Part shown: in pieces, positions 27,302-37,141 of the stretch
Layout of the letters: each line of letters begins with the position of its first letter
Position numbering within the stretch: position 1 is the first letter of the stretch
Assembly (NCBI GenBank): GCA_017470985.1
Contig: JAFUXA010000012.1
Location: forward strand, 1-64,000
Direction of reading: 5' to 3'
DNA: 64,000 nt
From: Lachnospiraceae bacterium
Lineage (GTDB): Bacteria > Bacillota > Clostridia > Lachnospirales > Lachnospiraceae
Translations under genes and position numbers: made by a program
Notes under the pieces: generated by a model
Database searches by the model: none
The model's input: only the letters and a program-made list of their open reading frames with translations
What the model was told of the DNA's origin: nothing

Positions 27302-27859
27302 TTATTTCTGGATTATGCCTGCATAGCCGTGGGTAATAATCTGGCTAGCATAATCAATCAGTTCCTCGAGAGGCATTGATGAGCCGCTAAGAAGCCAGTT
27401 TCTATAAATATAAGTAATACATATTGAGTAAGAACGGACAACATCAGGGTGCTTAGTCTTGGTGAAGAAGTTTGAGAAAGCATTGCTCTTCAATACTGCA
27501 TCTGTTACTTCCTCGTAGAAGAAGTAGTAATGTGAATCACATAGAAGCTTCTTCTGTACATCATTACAGTTATCTAAGTAGTTGTAGAAAGTCTTTACAC
27601 ATCCTGCAACATCAAGGTTTTCTGCGCTTGTAGAAATTTCTGCCAAAATAGCTTCTACAATTTCTTCTTCTACTTCATGTACTAAATCTTCAAGACATGT
27701 ATAGTGTAAATAAAATGTTTTTCTGTTGATAGTAGCTCGTTCGGCTAGTTCTGTGATTGAAATGTCCTCATAGTTGTGTGTGAGAACCATTTCATAGAAA
27801 GCAAGCCTGATGGATTTGAGTGTTCTGCGCACTCTTAAATCGGTGCTAGTGTGTTTCAT
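27302..27859 (-). CDS. TetR-family transcriptional regulator
   Basis: A 185-residue regulator. Residues about 9-60 form the TetR HTH (RTLKSIRLAFYEMVL then ISITELAERATINRKTFYLHY). The C-terminal part resembles the Firmicute TetR subgroup with a CLEDLV start and an IYRNWLLSG element (DhaS-type). The start at 27859 follows GGGAGG; a TTG at 27880 in the same frame lacks a site. Regulated genes are not evident; the MarR-ABC operon is divergent 280 bp away. Confidence 0.85.
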   Translation of the reverse strand: MKHTSTDLRVRRTLKSIRLAFYEMVLTHNYEDISITELAERATINRKTFYLHYTCLEDLVHEVEEEIVEAILAEISTSAENLDVAGCVKTFYNYLDNCNDVQKKLLCDSHYYFFYEEVTDAVLKSNAFSNFFTKTKHPDVVRSYSICITYIYRNWLLSGSSMPLEELIDYASQIITHGYAGIIQK

Positions 27860-28031
27860 AGTGTACCTCCCTGCTGACAAAATGTACTACGAAAAGTTGA
27901 ATCTATTTTTACCACGCTAGTATACATTATTTCAAGAAACTATGCAATTAGCTGACTGTGGGAAAAATATGCCTATACAGAAATAATTTGTAAAAAAATA
28001 TTAAATATTTATTAAATCCATTAAAAAGGGG

Positions 28032-28076
28032 TTGAAGATTAAAATGAATAAGTTAAAATATAGTTCAACGGCGAAC
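28032..28076 (+). promoter_or_regulatory. Promoter and probable operator of the MarR-ABC operon
   Basis: TTGAAG (28032-28037), 16-nt spacer, TAAAAT (28054-28059). An imperfect palindrome GTTCAACGGCGAAC (28063-28076) covers the expected start point, the usual position for an autorepressing MarR operator. A second half-site GTTC follows at about 28078. Confidence 0.45.
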
Positions 28077-28136
28077 AGTTCAGCTTGGAACAAATTGCGC
28101 ACGATTTATTTTCTATAAGAAATGAAGGTGGATAAA

Positions 28137-28595
28137 ATGCATGATGACAAGCCAAGATTATTGGCAGACAATCATTTATTTGGAGTTGAGACAAGGAAAT
28201 ATTTTGAAAAACTACAGGAGAAACGTGGCCTTGATAAGTCTGTGATTACACATGGGTGGATAATAGCCTATCTATACCATACGACAATTGTTGAGAAACA
28301 AAGTGTATATCAGAAGGACGTGGAGAAGAAGATGCATCTTCCTAGATCTACAGCCACTACCATATTGCAGAAGTTTGAGCGAGAGGGAATGGTTCGCCGA
28401 GTATCAGTGGATGGCGATGCCAGACTGAAGCGAATCGAACTTACTCCGGGGGGCGTGGAGTTCTATAACAACACCATCACGGATTTCGAGGAAACTGAAG
28501 CAAGAGCCCGTCGTGGTATCACAGATGAGGAGTACGAACAGTTTTTGAAAATATTAGACAAAATGAGAAGTAATTTTGAGAAGGAGGAGTGCTAA
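28137..28595 (+). CDS. MarR-family transcriptional regulator
   Basis: A 152-residue regulator. A winged helix occupies about residues 40-115, with YQKDVEKKMHLPRSTATTIL as recognition region and VDGDARLKRIELT as the wing. A helical dimerisation tail follows. ATG 28137 follows AAGGTGG; ATG 28122 has no site. It is separated by 2 bp from the ABC exporter pair, an arrangement in which the MarR protein usually represses its own drug- or peptide-export operon. Confidence 0.88.
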   Translation: MHDDKPRLLADNHLFGVETRKYFEKLQEKRGLDKSVITHGWIIAYLYHTTIVEKQSVYQKDVEKKMHLPRSTATTILQKFEREGMVRRVSVDGDARLKRIELTPGGVEFYNNTITDFEETEARARRGITDEEYEQFLKILDKMRSNFEKEEC

Positions 28596-28597
28596 TA

Positions 28598-30358
28598 ATG
28601 GTAAAGAAATTAATGGCACACGTAAAAGAATATAAAACCAATGCCATATTGACACCGTTGTTTATGCTGCTTGAGGTGGCAATGGAGATGGTGATTCCAC
28701 TTATGATGGCATCTATTATTGATGACGGTGTTAATGCCGGCAATATGGGTCATATATATAAGATGGGAATCTATATGATACTGATTGCTTTGGTAGGATT
28801 ATTTGCCGGAGTAATGGGAGGTAGATGCGGCGCATTTGCCTCTGCAGGTTTGGCCAAGAATCTGCGCCAGGCTCAGTTTGAGAAGATACAGACTTATTCA
28901 TTTAAAAACATTGATAAGTTCTCTTCTAACAGTTTGATTACCAGATTGACTACAGATGTAACCAATGTACAGAATGCATTTCAGATGCTCCTTAGAATAG
29001 GAACAAGAGCGCCTGCATCACTTATTGTAGCTTTGATTTTAGCGATTCGTATTAGTCCAAAGCTTTCTATGGTATATGTGGTTGCACTTATTTTCCTTGT
29101 TAGTATTATGTTTATTCTGCTTCCAAAGACCAGAAAGGTATTTAAGGAAGTATTTGAGAAATATGATGAGTTAAATGAATCTGTTCAGGAAAATGTATCT
29201 GCAGTTCGCGTGGTAAAAGCTTATGTCCGTGAACAGTATGAAACAGAGAAGTTCCACAGAGCTTCAAATAATATTTACAACATGTTCATCAAAGCAGAGA
29301 AAATCATGGTGGTGGCTATGCCAATTATGATGGGAACTGTCTATGCATGTATTTTGCTCATTAGCTGGTTTGGAGCGAAAGAGATTGTGGCAGGCGGACT
29401 TACAACAGGTGCTCTTATGAGTTTGCTTACATATTGTATGAATATTCTTATGAGCCTTATGATGCTTGCCATGATATTTATTATGATTACAATGTCAATT
29501 GCTTCTGCGGAGCGTATTGTGGAAGTTTTGGATGAGGTTCCAGATATTCATAATTCAGAGAATCCTGTTTATGAAGTGACTGATGGAAGCATTGAATTTG
29601 AAAATGTTAATTTCGGATACCATAAGAACGCAGAGGATTATGTTCTATCTAATATAAATCTGTCTATCAAGTCTGGTGAGACAGTGGGTATTATTGGTGG
29701 AACAGGTTCTGCTAAGACTTCATTGGTAAATCTTATTTCTAGATTATATGATGTCAATGAGGGTAGCGTGAAGGTTGGCGGAAGAGATGTAAGAGAATAT
29801 GATATTGAGACTCTTCGCGATGAAGTGGCAGTTGTTCTTCAGAAGAATGTATTATTTACAGGAACAATCTATGAGAACCTCCGTTGGGGTGACAAGAATG
29901 CTACTGATGAGGAATGTAAGAGAGCGTGTCAGCTGGCATGCGCTGATGAGTTCATTGACAAATTGCCTGATGGATATAATACATTTATCGAGCAGGGTGG
30001 TACCAATGTATCCGGTGGACAGCGCCAGAGATTGTGTATTGCAAGAGCCTTGCTTAAGAAGCCAAAGGTTTTGATTCTTGATGATTCTACATCAGCAGTT
30101 GATACAGCTACAGATGCCAAGATTCGCAAGGCATTTAGAGAAGAGATTCCGGGAACAACCAAGTTGATTATTGCTCAGCGTATTTCATCTGTTCAGGATG
30201 CGGATCATATTGTTGTAATGGATGATGGTAAAATCAATGGATATGGAACTCATCAGGAACTTCTTGCCAATAATGAGATTTATAGAGATGTATATGAGTC
30301 TCAAAATGGAGCAGGCAACGGAGATTTTGATTCCACAGAAGGAAAGGAGGAAGCATAA
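28598..30358 (+). CDS. ABC exporter subunit with degenerate catalytic site
   Basis: A 586-residue half-transporter: six-helix membrane domain (about 1-310) and a nucleotide-binding domain. Walker A is GGTGSAKTS, with Ala in place of the usual second Gly, the signature is NVSGGQRQR, and Walker B ends ILDDSTSAVD, with Asp in place of the catalytic Glu. This matches the non-catalytic partner of heterodimeric exporters of the BmrC/BmrD and TM287/288 type. AAGGAGG lies inside the end of the MarR gene. Its stop overlaps the next start (TAATG). Confidence 0.92.
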   Translation: MVKKLMAHVKEYKTNAILTPLFMLLEVAMEMVIPLMMASIIDDGVNAGNMGHIYKMGIYMILIALVGLFAGVMGGRCGAFASAGLAKNLRQAQFEKIQTYSFKNIDKFSSNSLITRLTTDVTNVQNAFQMLLRIGTRAPASLIVALILAIRISPKLSMVYVVALIFLVSIMFILLPKTRKVFKEVFEKYDELNESVQENVSAVRVVKAYVREQYETEKFHRASNNIYNMFIKAEKIMVVAMPIMMGTVYACILLISWFGAKEIVAGGLTTGALMSLLTYCMNILMSLMMLAMIFIMITMSIASAERIVEVLDEVPDIHNSENPVYEVTDGSIEFENVNFGYHKNAEDYVLSNINLSIKSGETVGIIGGTGSAKTSLVNLISRLYDVNEGSVKVGGRDVREYDIETLRDEVAVVLQKNVLFTGTIYENLRWGDKNATDEECKRACQLACADEFIDKLPDGYNTFIEQGGTNVSGGQRQRLCIARALLKKPKVLILDDSTSAVDTATDAKIRKAFREEIPGTTKLIIAQRISSVQDADHIVVMDDGKINGYGTHQELLANNEIYRDVYESQNGAGNGDFDSTEGKEEA

Positions 30359-32256
30359 TGGCACGTACACCGAGAAAGAAACTGACCAAAGATGATTTTA
30401 AGCAGAATGCAGGCGCATTAAAAAGAGTATTTCAGTTTTTATTTAAATATTACAAGTTTCATTTTCTTGCAATTTTTGTTGGTATTGTAATCAGCGTTCT
30501 TGCCAATGTTCAGGGAACATTATTTATGCAGACTCTGATTGATGATTATATCACTCCTATGTTGCAGACTGGCAGCCATGATTTTGGCCCTCTTGCACAG
30601 GCTATCCGCAAGGTTGTAGTATTTTACGCAGTTGGTATTATAGCTACTTATATATACAATTACATAATGATATATGTAAGCCAGGGCGCTCAGAGGAAAC
30701 TTAGAAATGAGTTGTTTGAACATATGGAGAAACTTCCTATAAAATATTTCGACACTCATGCACATGGAGATATCATGTCAACTTATACCAATGATATTGA
30801 TACATTGAGACAGCTTATCTCCCAGAGTATTCCACAGATTTTTAATTCCACATTGACTATTGTGGCAGTGCTTATATCCATGATTAGATTGAGTTTGCCC
30901 CTTACAGGTGTCACACTTTTGATGGTATTTGTTATGTTCTTCGTAACCGGTAAGGTTGCAGGTCAGTCTGGAAAATATTTTACACAGCAGCAGAAGGATA
31001 TTGCTATTGTAAATGGAAATATTGAGGAGATGATGAATGGTCAGAAGGTGGTTAAGGTATTTAACCATGAGGATGAGGCCATTGAGAAGTTCACTGAACT
31101 TAATGAGCAGTTATTTGATTCGGCATCAAAGGCCAATGCTTATGCTAACATCCTGATGCCAGCCAATGCTCAGATAGGAAATGTATCCTATGTGTTGGTG
31201 GCAGTTATTGGTGGAGCTTTGGCGTTGACAGGTGCTACAGGTCTTACACTTGGTAAGCTTGCAAGTTTTTTGACATTTAACAAGAGTTTCAATATGCCAA
31301 TTAACCAGGTGTCACAGCAGTTGAACTTTATTGTAATGGCTATGGCTGGTGCTAAGAGAATCTTTGATTTGTTGGATGAAGAGCCAGAGGTTGATAATGG
31401 TTATGTAATGCTTGTAAATGCCAGAGAAGAAAATGGCGAGATTGTGGAGTGCGAAGAGAGAACTGGAAGATGGGCCTGGAAGCATTATCACAAGGATACT
31501 GATACTACTGATTATAAGTGGCTTGCTGGAGATGTGGTATTTGACGGAGTTGATTTCGCATATGTACCTGAGAAGACTGTATTGCATGATATCAAAATGT
31601 TTGCTGAGCCTGGACAGAAGATTGCCTTTGTTGGAGCAACAGGTGCAGGTAAGACTACTATTACCAATTTGATAAATCGTTTCTACGATATTGCTGATGG
31701 TAAGATCCGTTACGATGGTATCAATATTAACAAGATCAAGAAGGCTGACTTGCGTCGCTCACTTGGAATTGTATTGCAGGATACACAGTTGTTTACAGGA
31801 ACAATTGCAGATAATATCCGATATGGTAAGCTTGATGCTACAGATGAGGAAGTTCGCGCAGCTGCAAAACTTGCCAATGCAGACGGTTTTATTCGAAGAC
31901 TTGAGGATGGTTATGATACAGTAATTACTGGAAATGGTGGAAGTCTGTCCCAGGGACAGCGTCAGCTTCTTGCAATTGCCAGAGCTGCTATAGCTGACCC
32001 ACCTGTTCTTATCTTGGATGAGGCTACAAGTTCTATTGATACCAGAACTGAGAAGATTGTACAGGATGGTATGGACAAACTTATGCATGGTAGAACTACA
32101 TTTGTTATAGCTCATAGATTGTCTACTATCAGAAATAGTGATTGTATCATGGTATTAGATCAGGGACGAATTATTGAGCGCGGAAGTCATGAAGAACTTA
32201 TGGCAGAAGGCGGCAAATATTACCAGTTATATACAGGAAAAATCGTAAATGCTTAA
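30358..32256 (+). CDS. ABC exporter subunit, catalytic partner
   Basis: A 632-residue half-transporter: membrane domain (about 20-325), then an NBD with Walker A GATGAGKTT, signature GGSLSQGQRQ and Walker B ILDEATSSID with the catalytic Glu. An extra acidic/aromatic insert (about residues 355-390, NAREENGEIVECEERTGRW region) lies between membrane domain and NBD. It forms a heterodimer with the preceding gene product. Substrate unknown; drugs or peptides are typical. Confidence 0.92.
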   Translation: MARTPRKKLTKDDFKQNAGALKRVFQFLFKYYKFHFLAIFVGIVISVLANVQGTLFMQTLIDDYITPMLQTGSHDFGPLAQAIRKVVVFYAVGIIATYIYNYIMIYVSQGAQRKLRNELFEHMEKLPIKYFDTHAHGDIMSTYTNDIDTLRQLISQSIPQIFNSTLTIVAVLISMIRLSLPLTGVTLLMVFVMFFVTGKVAGQSGKYFTQQQKDIAIVNGNIEEMMNGQKVVKVFNHEDEAIEKFTELNEQLFDSASKANAYANILMPANAQIGNVSYVLVAVIGGALALTGATGLTLGKLASFLTFNKSFNMPINQVSQQLNFIVMAMAGAKRIFDLLDEEPEVDNGYVMLVNAREENGEIVECEERTGRWAWKHYHKDTDTTDYKWLAGDVVFDGVDFAYVPEKTVLHDIKMFAEPGQKIAFVGATGAGKTTITNLINRFYDIADGKIRYDGININKIKKADLRRSLGIVLQDTQLFTGTIADNIRYGKLDATDEEVRAAAKLANADGFIRRLEDGYDTVITGNGGSLSQGQRQLLAIARAAIADPPVLILDEATSSIDTRTEKIVQDGMDKLMHGRTTFVIAHRLSTIRNSDCIMVLDQGRIIERGSHEELMAEGGKYYQLYTGKIVNA

Positions 32257-32339
32257 TAGCACTACATATTGTGGAGAAAATATAGTATAATGATAGAAAT
32301 TATTGATATGTAGATATGAAGCGTAAGGGATTTGGATAA

Positions 32340-33428
32340 ATGATCAAAAAAAGAGATGTTTTGCGAATAGGGAAAATTGGTGTGGCTATTTGCATGGTGA
32401 CAATCACCGCTTTTTTACAATCTCATACTGTGCAGGCTGTAAAGAGCGTTAATCAGATTCAGTCAGAGAAGAATGCTTTGCAGGAGGAATTAAGCGCGCT
32501 TGATTCTGATTTGGTAGCAATTGTCAGTGAGATGGCAGGACTTCAATCAGAGATTGATGAGATACAGCAAGAGATTGCCAACACAGAGATCGAGTTGGAA
32601 AATGCACAGGCGGCAGCAGATAATCAGTATGCTGCTATGAAGATTCGTATACAGTTTATGTATGAGAATAGTGGTGAAAATGTATTCTCGATTTTGCTTG
32701 AGTCAGGAAGTATTACAGATTTCTTGAATCGTATGGAATATGTAAATTCTGTATATACATATGATAAGGAAATGCTGGATAATTACGAGGCTACAGTTCA
32801 AGAGATAACATATATGAAGGAAGAGTTGGATGCTCAGGCAGCAGAGCTTGCCAGTGCCAAGGCTTCTATGCAGGCTGAGGAGGCGAATCTACAATCCATG
32901 ATTGCCAGCAAGAAGGGCAAGATCAAGGATTTAGATTCTCAGTTGAAGCAGGCTCAGGAGTTGGCAGCAAGACAGGCAGCAGCTCAGGCTCAGGCGGCTC
33001 AGAGCGCTCAGGCGACCACAGCTCGTACATCTTCTCAATCAAGTGAGAATGTCAATGGTAATTTAAATCCGGGTTCCAGTGGTAATGGTTCAGCTATTGT
33101 AGCATTTGCTAATCAATTTGTGGGCTGCCCTTATACCTGGGGTGGAACTGATCCGACTAATGGCGGAGCTGATTGTAGTGGATTTGTAAGTTATGTATTC
33201 AGACATTTTGGATTGCTGGGTGGCAGATATACTTCTTATGGTCTCAGAAGCGTGGGCTCAGAGGTTAGTTATCAGAATCTACAGGCTGGAGATATTGTAT
33301 GTTATCCGGGCCATGTAGGTATATATACTGGTAGTGGAACAATAGTTGAGGCACAGGATACTGCCCATGGTATTACAAATTACCGCTCTGTAAATTGCGG
33401 CAAGATTATTACAATTCGTAGATTGTAG
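32340..33428 (+). CDS. Secreted NlpC/P60 endopeptidase with N-terminal coiled coil (CwlO/PcsB-like)
   Basis: A 362-residue exported protein. A signal peptide (about residues 1-32) precedes a long coiled coil (about 35-225, rich in Gln, Glu and Ala) and a low-complexity Ser/Thr/Gln linker. The C-terminal NlpC/P60 domain (about 250-362) has the catalytic Cys in GGADCSGFV, His in PGHVGIY and the following polar residue region. PcsB/CwlO-type proteins cut peptidoglycan peptides during growth and are commonly controlled by FtsEX through the coiled coil. Confidence 0.9.
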   Translation: MIKKRDVLRIGKIGVAICMVTITAFLQSHTVQAVKSVNQIQSEKNALQEELSALDSDLVAIVSEMAGLQSEIDEIQQEIANTEIELENAQAAADNQYAAMKIRIQFMYENSGENVFSILLESGSITDFLNRMEYVNSVYTYDKEMLDNYEATVQEITYMKEELDAQAAELASAKASMQAEEANLQSMIASKKGKIKDLDSQLKQAQELAARQAAAQAQAAQSAQATTARTSSQSSENVNGNLNPGSSGNGSAIVAFANQFVGCPYTWGGTDPTNGGADCSGFVSYVFRHFGLLGGRYTSYGLRSVGSEVSYQNLQAGDIVCYPGHVGIYTGSGTIVEAQDTAHGITNYRSVNCGKIITIRRL

Positions 33429-33443
33429 AGGATTTACATTTAT

Positions 33444-34145
33444 ATGAAACGTATATTGAAAGTTATAATTGTCATCGCACTTATTGGTGTGATGGCAATT
33501 GCTGCATATTATCAATGGAATAGTCGGCAGAAGATTGACTTTGAAGATCATGTGTTAGATACAGCTTTTGTTTTGAATGGCGAAGAAGTCACATTTGGCG
33601 AAATGACCTTGTACATAGTATATGAAGAAAGGGTTGTAGAGGAAGAAGCTGAGATTTATAATCCGGATAATACTAGAGATTATTGGAATGCTCATGCCAA
33701 TGGACAATTTATAAGAGTGGCAGCCAAGAAAGCTGTAATGGGTATGGCGATTCATACCAGGCTTTTGTGTCAAATGGCAGAAGCGGAAGGAATTACTCTG
33801 AATGCTGAGGATGAGAAGCTGTATCGATCTGCAGTATCGGATTTTTGGATGGATATGTTGGATCAACAGCGAGATAATCTACCTGTCAGTGAGGAATATA
33901 TCTATCAGGAACTCAGAAATGTAGCTCTTGCTGATAAGTATCAGCAGAAGTTGGTTGAGGAAAATAGAGCCACCACGGCTTCTTATAATTGGGATGGATT
34001 ATATTATGAGAGATTATTGGAAGAACAGGATTTGAAGATCAATGATAAGATGTGGGATAGAATGTCCATCGGTGATATAACCTTGACACATACCAAAACA
34101 AATTATATAAATGGTTTGGAAGATAAGAAGGATAATGAGAAATAG
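33444..34145 (+). CDS. Membrane-anchored protein, possibly SurA/PrsA N-domain-like
   Basis: A 233-residue protein with one N-terminal membrane segment (about residues 5-24) and an extracellular helical domain containing AFVLNGEEVTFGEM, the start pattern of SurA/PrsA-type chaperone domains. No rotamase (parvulin) domain is present. It lies 15 bp after the NlpC/P60 gene and shortly before map, so cotranscription with the cell-wall hydrolase is likely. A folding-factor role for exported proteins is an inference from the weak similarity. Confidence 0.6.
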   Translation: MKRILKVIIVIALIGVMAIAAYYQWNSRQKIDFEDHVLDTAFVLNGEEVTFGEMTLYIVYEERVVEEEAEIYNPDNTRDYWNAHANGQFIRVAAKKAVMGMAIHTRLLCQMAEAEGITLNAEDEKLYRSAVSDFWMDMLDQQRDNLPVSEEYIYQELRNVALADKYQQKLVEENRATTASYNWDGLYYERLLEEQDLKINDKMWDRMSIGDITLTHTKTNYINGLEDKKDNEK

Positions 34146-34167
34146 ACGCAGAAAGAGAGAGATAACA

Positions 34168-35037
34168 ATGAAAATAGGCAGAAACGACCCATGCTGGTGT
34201 GAAAGCGGAAGAAAATATAAGCAGTGTCATGAGCAGATGGATAGAAAAATCGAAGGTTATAGATTGGAAGGCCATATTGTACCTACTCATGATATAATCA
34301 AGAATCCTGAGCAGATTCAGGGAATTAGAGATAGTGCCAAGATAAATATTGCTTGTCTTGACGAAGTGGGCAAAAATATCAAGGTGGGCATGTGCTTAAA
34401 AGAAATCGATGATATTGTAAATAGAGTTACTAAGGAAATGGGTGGAATACCTGCTCCATTGAATTATGAGGGATTCCCATATAGTGTATGTACTTCGGTA
34501 AATGATCAGGTATGTCATGGTTATCCTCATGAGGATGTATTCCTTGAGGATGGAGATATTGTAAATGTTGATTGCTCTACCATTTTAAATGGTTATTATT
34601 CAGATTCATCCCGTATGTTTATGGTGGGCAATGTAAGTAAGGAAGATCAGGACTTGGTTAGAGTGACCAAGGAGTGTTGTGATTTGGCATTGGCCGAGGT
34701 TAAGCCATGGGCATTTATGGGAAATCTAGGAGATGTTGTAATGAAGCATGCAACAGCCAACGGATATACTGTAGTGCGCGAAATCGGTGGTCATGGATGT
34801 GGACTTGAGTTCCATGAGGAACCATGGATTGGATATCATACAGCTAGAGATACAGAGATGCTTCTGGTTCCAGGAATGACATTTACTATAGAGCCTATGG
34901 TAAATGCTGGAAGTGAAAGAATACATACCGATCAGGAAAATGGCTGGGAAGTATATACTCTCGATGGTGCTAAGTCAGCACAGTGGGAGTACCAGGTTTT
35001 GGTTACAGAAGATGGATATGAGATTCTGTCATATTAA
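34168..35037 (+). CDS. map: Type I methionine aminopeptidase with N-terminal SEC-C motif
   Basis: A 289-residue enzyme that removes initiator Met. The N-terminal SEC-C zinc motif (NDPCWCESGRKYKQCH, residues 5-20) is a feature of many clostridial MetAPs and may help ribosome association. The catalytic domain shows metal ligands in NVDCSTILNGYYSDSSR (two Asp), GGHGCGLEFHE (His) and FTIEPMV (Glu), with a last Glu in QWEYQVLV. ATG 34168 is chosen since family members start MKxGRNDPC. Confidence 0.93.
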   Translation: MKIGRNDPCWCESGRKYKQCHEQMDRKIEGYRLEGHIVPTHDIIKNPEQIQGIRDSAKINIACLDEVGKNIKVGMCLKEIDDIVNRVTKEMGGIPAPLNYEGFPYSVCTSVNDQVCHGYPHEDVFLEDGDIVNVDCSTILNGYYSDSSRMFMVGNVSKEDQDLVRVTKECCDLALAEVKPWAFMGNLGDVVMKHATANGYTVVREIGGHGCGLEFHEEPWIGYHTARDTEMLLVPGMTFTIEPMVNAGSERIHTDQENGWEVYTLDGAKSAQWEYQVLVTEDGYEILSY

Positions 35038-35055
35038 GATATGTATGTAAAATGG

Positions 35056-35096
35056 GCAATGCGTGAGATTTTATTTTGGCGCATTGCTTTTTGTTT
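35056..35096 (+). terminator. Intrinsic terminator of map
   Basis: An 8-bp stem GCAATGCG/CGCATTGC with a 16-nt loop, then TTTTTG and further T, 18 bp after the map stop. It separates map from the flagellar-glycosylation genes. Confidence 0.8.
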
Positions 35097-35170
35097 TATG
35101 GATAAGGAATAATTACATTAACTGTCGTTGGAGGCTGTTAGATTAAATAGATACAAGAGGGGATAGGCTA

Positions 35171-36463
35171 TTGACTAGAGATAAGATATTGCTGGTTAAT
35201 TCCAGAGAACTGTGTTATTACTCAGGAAGCTTCTTTTTGCAGCAGATGTGTGAGGCGCTGAGAAATGTGGGGGAGGATGCGGAGTATGTGACATTGTCGG
35301 ATGAAGATGATTTCATTGCATTCATGGATAGAGTGGGGAAATCCTACAAGGCTATTATAGATATAAATTCCAAGATGCCTTATATGATTTTGGAGGATGA
35401 ATCCAGATTGCTGAATCGTATAGATGCACCTTTTTATAATTATATTGTGGATCATCCGCTGTATCATCATCCGGGACTGGTATTTCCTATAGACAATTAT
35501 CACGCCATCGGTATTGATAAGCGTCATGTGAAATATATGAAGGATTATTATCCTCACTTAAAGTCAGTTGGATTTCTGCCTATGGGAGCTACAGAACCAT
35601 CCAAAAGAGTGGGCTATAAGAACCGACGAATACCACTTCTCCTCACTGCCACTTATGAAAATGAGCAGGGGATTCTGCAGGATTTCAGAAAACTGGCAGC
35701 AGGTCTGGAAGAGGGCAGATTTGATATTAATTATGAGGGCAATTACATGCCGGATGCTAAAGCAGAAAAAATTGGCTACAAAACGGCTTATAATAATTGC
35801 TATGATTTCAATCTCTTAGGTCGCGGTAAGCTCTTTTACGATTTGGGTATGAATCTTGCAGAAGTCATGTTGTCAGGACCTGTGGAGCGTACCATGGAAG
35901 AATGTCTGGCAGATATTATTTCACAGGAAGATTTAATGGAAGGAAAATATTTTACAAGAGAATTTCCTGTGCTTATGAATTATCTCTTTCTGGTTGATAA
36001 ATATGTGAGAAATGTACATCGCCGCAGGGTGGCTGAAGAGATTGTAAAATCCGGACAGGAAATAACTGTAGCTGGAGCAGGATGGGAAATGACTGCATTG
36101 GGAGACTATGGCAAGGCTAATTTGATAGGACAGGTTCAGATGATGAATGTGTTTGAGTTGATGGGTGACGCCAAGACGGTTCTTGATATTAATCCGTTAT
36201 TTGTGGAGGGAGTTCATGATAGAGTTACATCTGCCATGGCGGCAGGAGCTTATGTTATAAGTGATATGAATGTAGATGCCTTGGAGACAGATGAGTCAAT
36301 CCTTGGACAATATAATATATGGAATTTGAGCAAGCTGCATGACGCATTAGAACTGTCGGAATCTGACAGAAAAGACAGGGCTCAGGCGGGATATGAATTG
36401 TATAAGAAGTCATATTCATGGGATTGTCATGCTAATAGTTTATTAAAACTCTTGAAAGATTAG
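35171..36463 (+). CDS. CgeB-like glycosyltransferase, probable flagellar glycosylation
   Basis: A 430-residue protein. The C-terminal half resembles the Glyco_trans_1-type domain of CgeB/YkvP spore glycosyltransferases: VAGAGWEM near residue 298, KTVLDINPLFVEGVHDRV near residues 336-353 and SAMAAGAYVISD. The N-terminal half is Rossmann-like with no clear family motif. The start is a TTG behind GAGGGGA. It lies directly upstream of flaG-fliD, as related genes do in other flagellated Firmicutes. The transferred sugar is unknown. Confidence 0.72.
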   Translation: MTRDKILLVNSRELCYYSGSFFLQQMCEALRNVGEDAEYVTLSDEDDFIAFMDRVGKSYKAIIDINSKMPYMILEDESRLLNRIDAPFYNYIVDHPLYHHPGLVFPIDNYHAIGIDKRHVKYMKDYYPHLKSVGFLPMGATEPSKRVGYKNRRIPLLLTATYENEQGILQDFRKLAAGLEEGRFDINYEGNYMPDAKAEKIGYKTAYNNCYDFNLLGRGKLFYDLGMNLAEVMLSGPVERTMEECLADIISQEDLMEGKYFTREFPVLMNYLFLVDKYVRNVHRRRVAEEIVKSGQEITVAGAGWEMTALGDYGKANLIGQVQMMNVFELMGDAKTVLDINPLFVEGVHDRVTSAMAAGAYVISDMNVDALETDESILGQYNIWNLSKLHDALELSESDRKDRAQAGYELYKKSYSWDCHANSLLKLLKD

Positions 36464-36549
36464 CGCTCAGGATGTATAAAGGAATTACACATATTTACTA
36501 ATGTGGCTAATTATATGGTGATGCATATAATATTTTTGAATATTTGGGG

Positions 36550-36576
36550 TTAATTCTAAAGTTGCGCATCCGATAT
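36550..36576 (+). promoter_or_regulatory. Sigma-D (sigma-28) promoter of flaG-fliD-fliS operon
   Basis: TTAA (36550-36553), 16-nt spacer, CCGATAT (36570-36576). It matches the flagellar consensus TAAA-N15/16-GCCGATAT and the two flagellin promoters in this window. It lies about 120 bp before flaG. Confidence 0.75.
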
Positions 36577-36694
36577 ATTATTTAGAAATATCTCAAATTG
36601 TAACTTACAATGACTATTTTACATAGGGTTTTTGCGAAGGAGAAAAGGAAAATGGTTATTGATTGTAAAGCAACACATGGAGGTGTATAGAGAA

Positions 36695-37132
36695 ATGAAA
36701 GTAGAAGGAATGAGTAGTGTATCAACAAATTACCAGGGACAAGGAAGTTCAAGTGTAAGCTCAAATAAGGTTGTTAGCGCACCGGCTTCATCAGGAAGTG
36801 TCGTACCGAATCCGGTAGAAGTTGCCAGATCGGCTCCTCCGGCAGATGCGCCAGCTCAGAAAGGTTTTGAAATTTCTGAGAATACCAAAGTTCGTGAAGA
36901 AGGACAGGCTAGTAATGAGCAGATTCGTGAGGCAGTTGAGAAGATCAACAAGAATGCACAGAGCAATGGGGAAGCTGTCTTCGGAATTCACGAAGCAACT
37001 AATCGTGTAACTATCAAGATTATTGATAAGGAAACACGAGAGGTAATCAAGGAATTTCCACCTGAGAAGACTCTCGACATGATTGCGAAGGTCTGGGAAA
37101 TGGCCGGCATCATGGTAGACGAGAAGAGATAG
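36695..37132 (+). CDS. flaG: FlaG-family flagellar protein
   Basis: A 145-residue protein. The N-terminal half is Ser/Pro/Ala-rich and disordered; the C-terminal half is the FlaG domain (FGIHEATNRVTIKIIDKETR then IKEFPPEKTLDMIAKVWEMAG). FlaG influences filament length in several bacteria, and the gene is regularly adjacent to fliD as here (9-bp gap). The start at 36695 uses GGAGGT with a longish spacing. Confidence 0.88.
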   Translation: MKVEGMSSVSTNYQGQGSSSVSSNKVVSAPASSGSVVPNPVEVARSAPPADAPAQKGFEISENTKVREEGQASNEQIREAVEKINKNAQSNGEAVFGIHEATNRVTIKIIDKETREVIKEFPPEKTLDMIAKVWEMAGIMVDEKR

Positions 37133-37141
37133 GAGGCGCGT

